DNA from: Rhodospirillales bacterium
GTDB lineage: Bacteria > Pseudomonadota > Alphaproteobacteria > Rhodospirillales > Casp-alpha2
DNA length: 16,357 bases
Assembly: GCA_030727885.1 (NCBI GenBank)
Contig: JANRAT010000282.1
Coordinates: 1 to 16,357, forward strand
Direction: 5' to 3'
The notes below the pieces were generated by a model that worked only from the letters and a program-made list of their open reading frames with translations, ran no database searches and had not been told where the DNA came from. Positions 15,349-16,357 of this stretch are shown piece by piece (position 1 is the first letter of the stretch; each line of letters opens with the position of its first letter). The translations under genes were made by a program, and so were the position numbers.

Positions 15349-16357
15349 TCAGGCCTTCACGCCCGCATAGGCGGCAGCAGGGGCGTCCGGGTCGAGCGGC
15401 CAGCGCGGGCGGGCCTTGAAATCAAGCCCGTTGGTGTGGCCGAGGCGGAAATGCTCAAGCCCGGCCCAGGCGATCATGGCACCGTTGTCGGTGCACAAAG
15501 CCGGTGACGGCTTGACCAGGGTCATACCTTTGCTGGCGGCCAGATCAGAGAGCGCGCCGCCGATGGCATGGTTGGCGGCGACCCCGCCGGCAACCACCAG
15601 ATGGGTGATCCCGGGATGGCTGGCCCGCGCCATATCGATGGCATGGCGGGTTCTGGCCACCAAGGTCTCGGCGACGGCAAGCTGGAACGAGGCGGCGAGA
15701 TCGCTGACGGTCTGCTGATCCATCGCGCCTTCCAGCGTTTCAACGGCGCGCCGGACACTGGTCTTGAGACCGGAGAACGAGAAATCGCAACCCGCCCGGT
15801 GTGCCATCGGCCGCGGCAGATCGAATCGCGATGCATTGCCGCCTGCGGCGGCTTTCTCCAGCAGCGGCCCGCCGGGATAACCGAGTCCCAGCATTTTGGC
15901 GGTTTTATCGAAGGCTTCGCCGGCGGCATCATCGATAGTCGTGCCCAATCGTGTGTAACTACCGACACCCTTGCAGATCAAGAGCTGGCAGTGCCCGCCC
16001 GAGACCAGCAATAAAAGATACGGAAACTGGACGTCGTCGGTCAGACGCACGGTCAGGGCATGTCCTTCAAGATGATTGACGGCAACAAAGGGCTTGCCGG
16101 CGGCGACGCAAATCGCCTTCGCCGACATCGCGCCGACCAGAACGCCGCCGATCAGGCCGGGTCCGGTGGTTGCGGCGACACAGTCGAGTTCGGCAAACGA
16201 AACCCCGGCTTCCTTCATGGCCTGGGCAATGATCCCGTCGACGTGTTCAAGGTGTGCCCGCGCCGCCACTTCCGGCACGACGCCGCCGAACGGGCGATGC
16301 TCTTCGAGTTGCGACAGCACCACATTGGACCGGATGCGGCGTGCATCATCGACAACC
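15349..16357 (-). CDS. tsaD: tRNA N6-adenosine threonylcarbamoyltransferase TsaD, 5' end cut by window
   Basis: It transfers the threonylcarbamoyl group to A37 of ANN-decoding tRNAs (t6A), working with TsaB and TsaE. The frame is open to the last base, reading [20 protein letters not shown] before [17 protein letters not shown], so roughly the first 25 residues lie outside. The metal-binding pair is in NHLEGH, followed by [43 protein letters not shown] and [12 protein letters not shown]. The GTG at 16323 is an internal codon, not the start. tsaD followed by gpsA is a familiar alphaproteobacterial order. Confidence 0.96.
   Translation of the reverse strand, partial: VVDDARRIRSNVVLSQLEEHRPFGGVVPEVAARAHLEHVDGIIAQAMKEAGVSFAELDCVAATTGPGLIGGVLVGAMSAKAICVAAGKPFVAVNHLEGHALTVRLTDDVQFPYLLLLVSGGHCQLLICKGVGSYTRLGTTIDDAAGEAFDKTAKMLGLGYPGGPLLEKAAAGGNASRFDLPRPMAHRAGCDFSFSGLKTSVRRAVETLEGAMDQQTVSDLAASFQLAVAETLVARTRHAIDMARASHPGITHLVVAGGVAANHAIGGALSDLAASKGMTLVKPSPALCTDNGAMIAWAGLEHFRLGHTNGLDFKARPRWPLDPDAPAAAYAGVKA

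Overview
The window looks like a piece of an alphaproteobacterial chromosome, probably Rhodospirillales-like, with moderately high GC. The evidence is the protein families (an alphaproteobacterial-type SDHAF4/DUF1674 protein, HtpX, RsmB, GpsA/TsaD, Acs), a gene order I remember as common in this class (acs, DUF1674/htpX, rsmB, heparinase), and intergenic hairpin repeats starting with GTCATTCC-type sequence, which are widespread in Alphaproteobacteria. No RNA gene, CRISPR array, insertion sequence or prophage is visible. Family calls come from motifs read by eye; no database search was run.

Layout. (1) 1-3190 is the edge of a surface-polysaccharide locus. A NusG/RfaH-type elongation factor (cut by the window start) and a winged-helix regulator with an unusual C-terminal Rossmann-like half form an ATGA-overlapping pair on the minus strand. 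They diverge from a TviB/WbpO-type UDP-HexNAc 6-dehydrogenase and an overlapping 6-phosphogluconolactonase. The divergent gap holds two near-perfect 15-bp GTTCAT-N3-ATGAAC palindromes plus a half-site, lying on the probable promoters. (2) 3191-3331 is a convergent gap filled by two inverted copies of a REP-like sequence. (3) 3332-9346 holds heparinase II/III and rsmB (minus), then a plus-strand cysC-fkbM cassette, then htpX (minus) and a divergent 55-aa SDHAF4/DUF1674 protein. The cysC-fkbM pair seems inserted in an otherwise conserved htpX-rsmB-heparinase block, and it is preceded by a short ORF that may be a cysD remnant. (4) 9506-10900 is an unrecognised repeat-helical (TPR-like) protein with two hairpins in its leader. 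(5) 11090-16357, all minus strand, runs tsaD (partial), gpsA, a YciI-family protein, an EVE-domain protein, a Rieske ferredoxin and acs.

How the genes fit together. The NusG paralogue, the regulator and the dehydrogenase suggest regulated synthesis of an amino-uronic-acid-containing polysaccharide. CysC (PAPS formation) and the FkbM methyltransferase could decorate a glycan, but no sulfotransferase is in view. The remainder is housekeeping: rRNA methylation, membrane protein quality control, succinate dehydrogenase assembly, acetate activation, phospholipid precursor synthesis and tRNA t6A modification.

I did not find a clearly new multi-gene system. The observations most worth checking are the operator array with its two-domain regulator, the cysC-fkbM insertion with its possible cysD scar, the unnamed TPR protein with its structured leader, and the tandem 10-bp repeat in the acs promoter.
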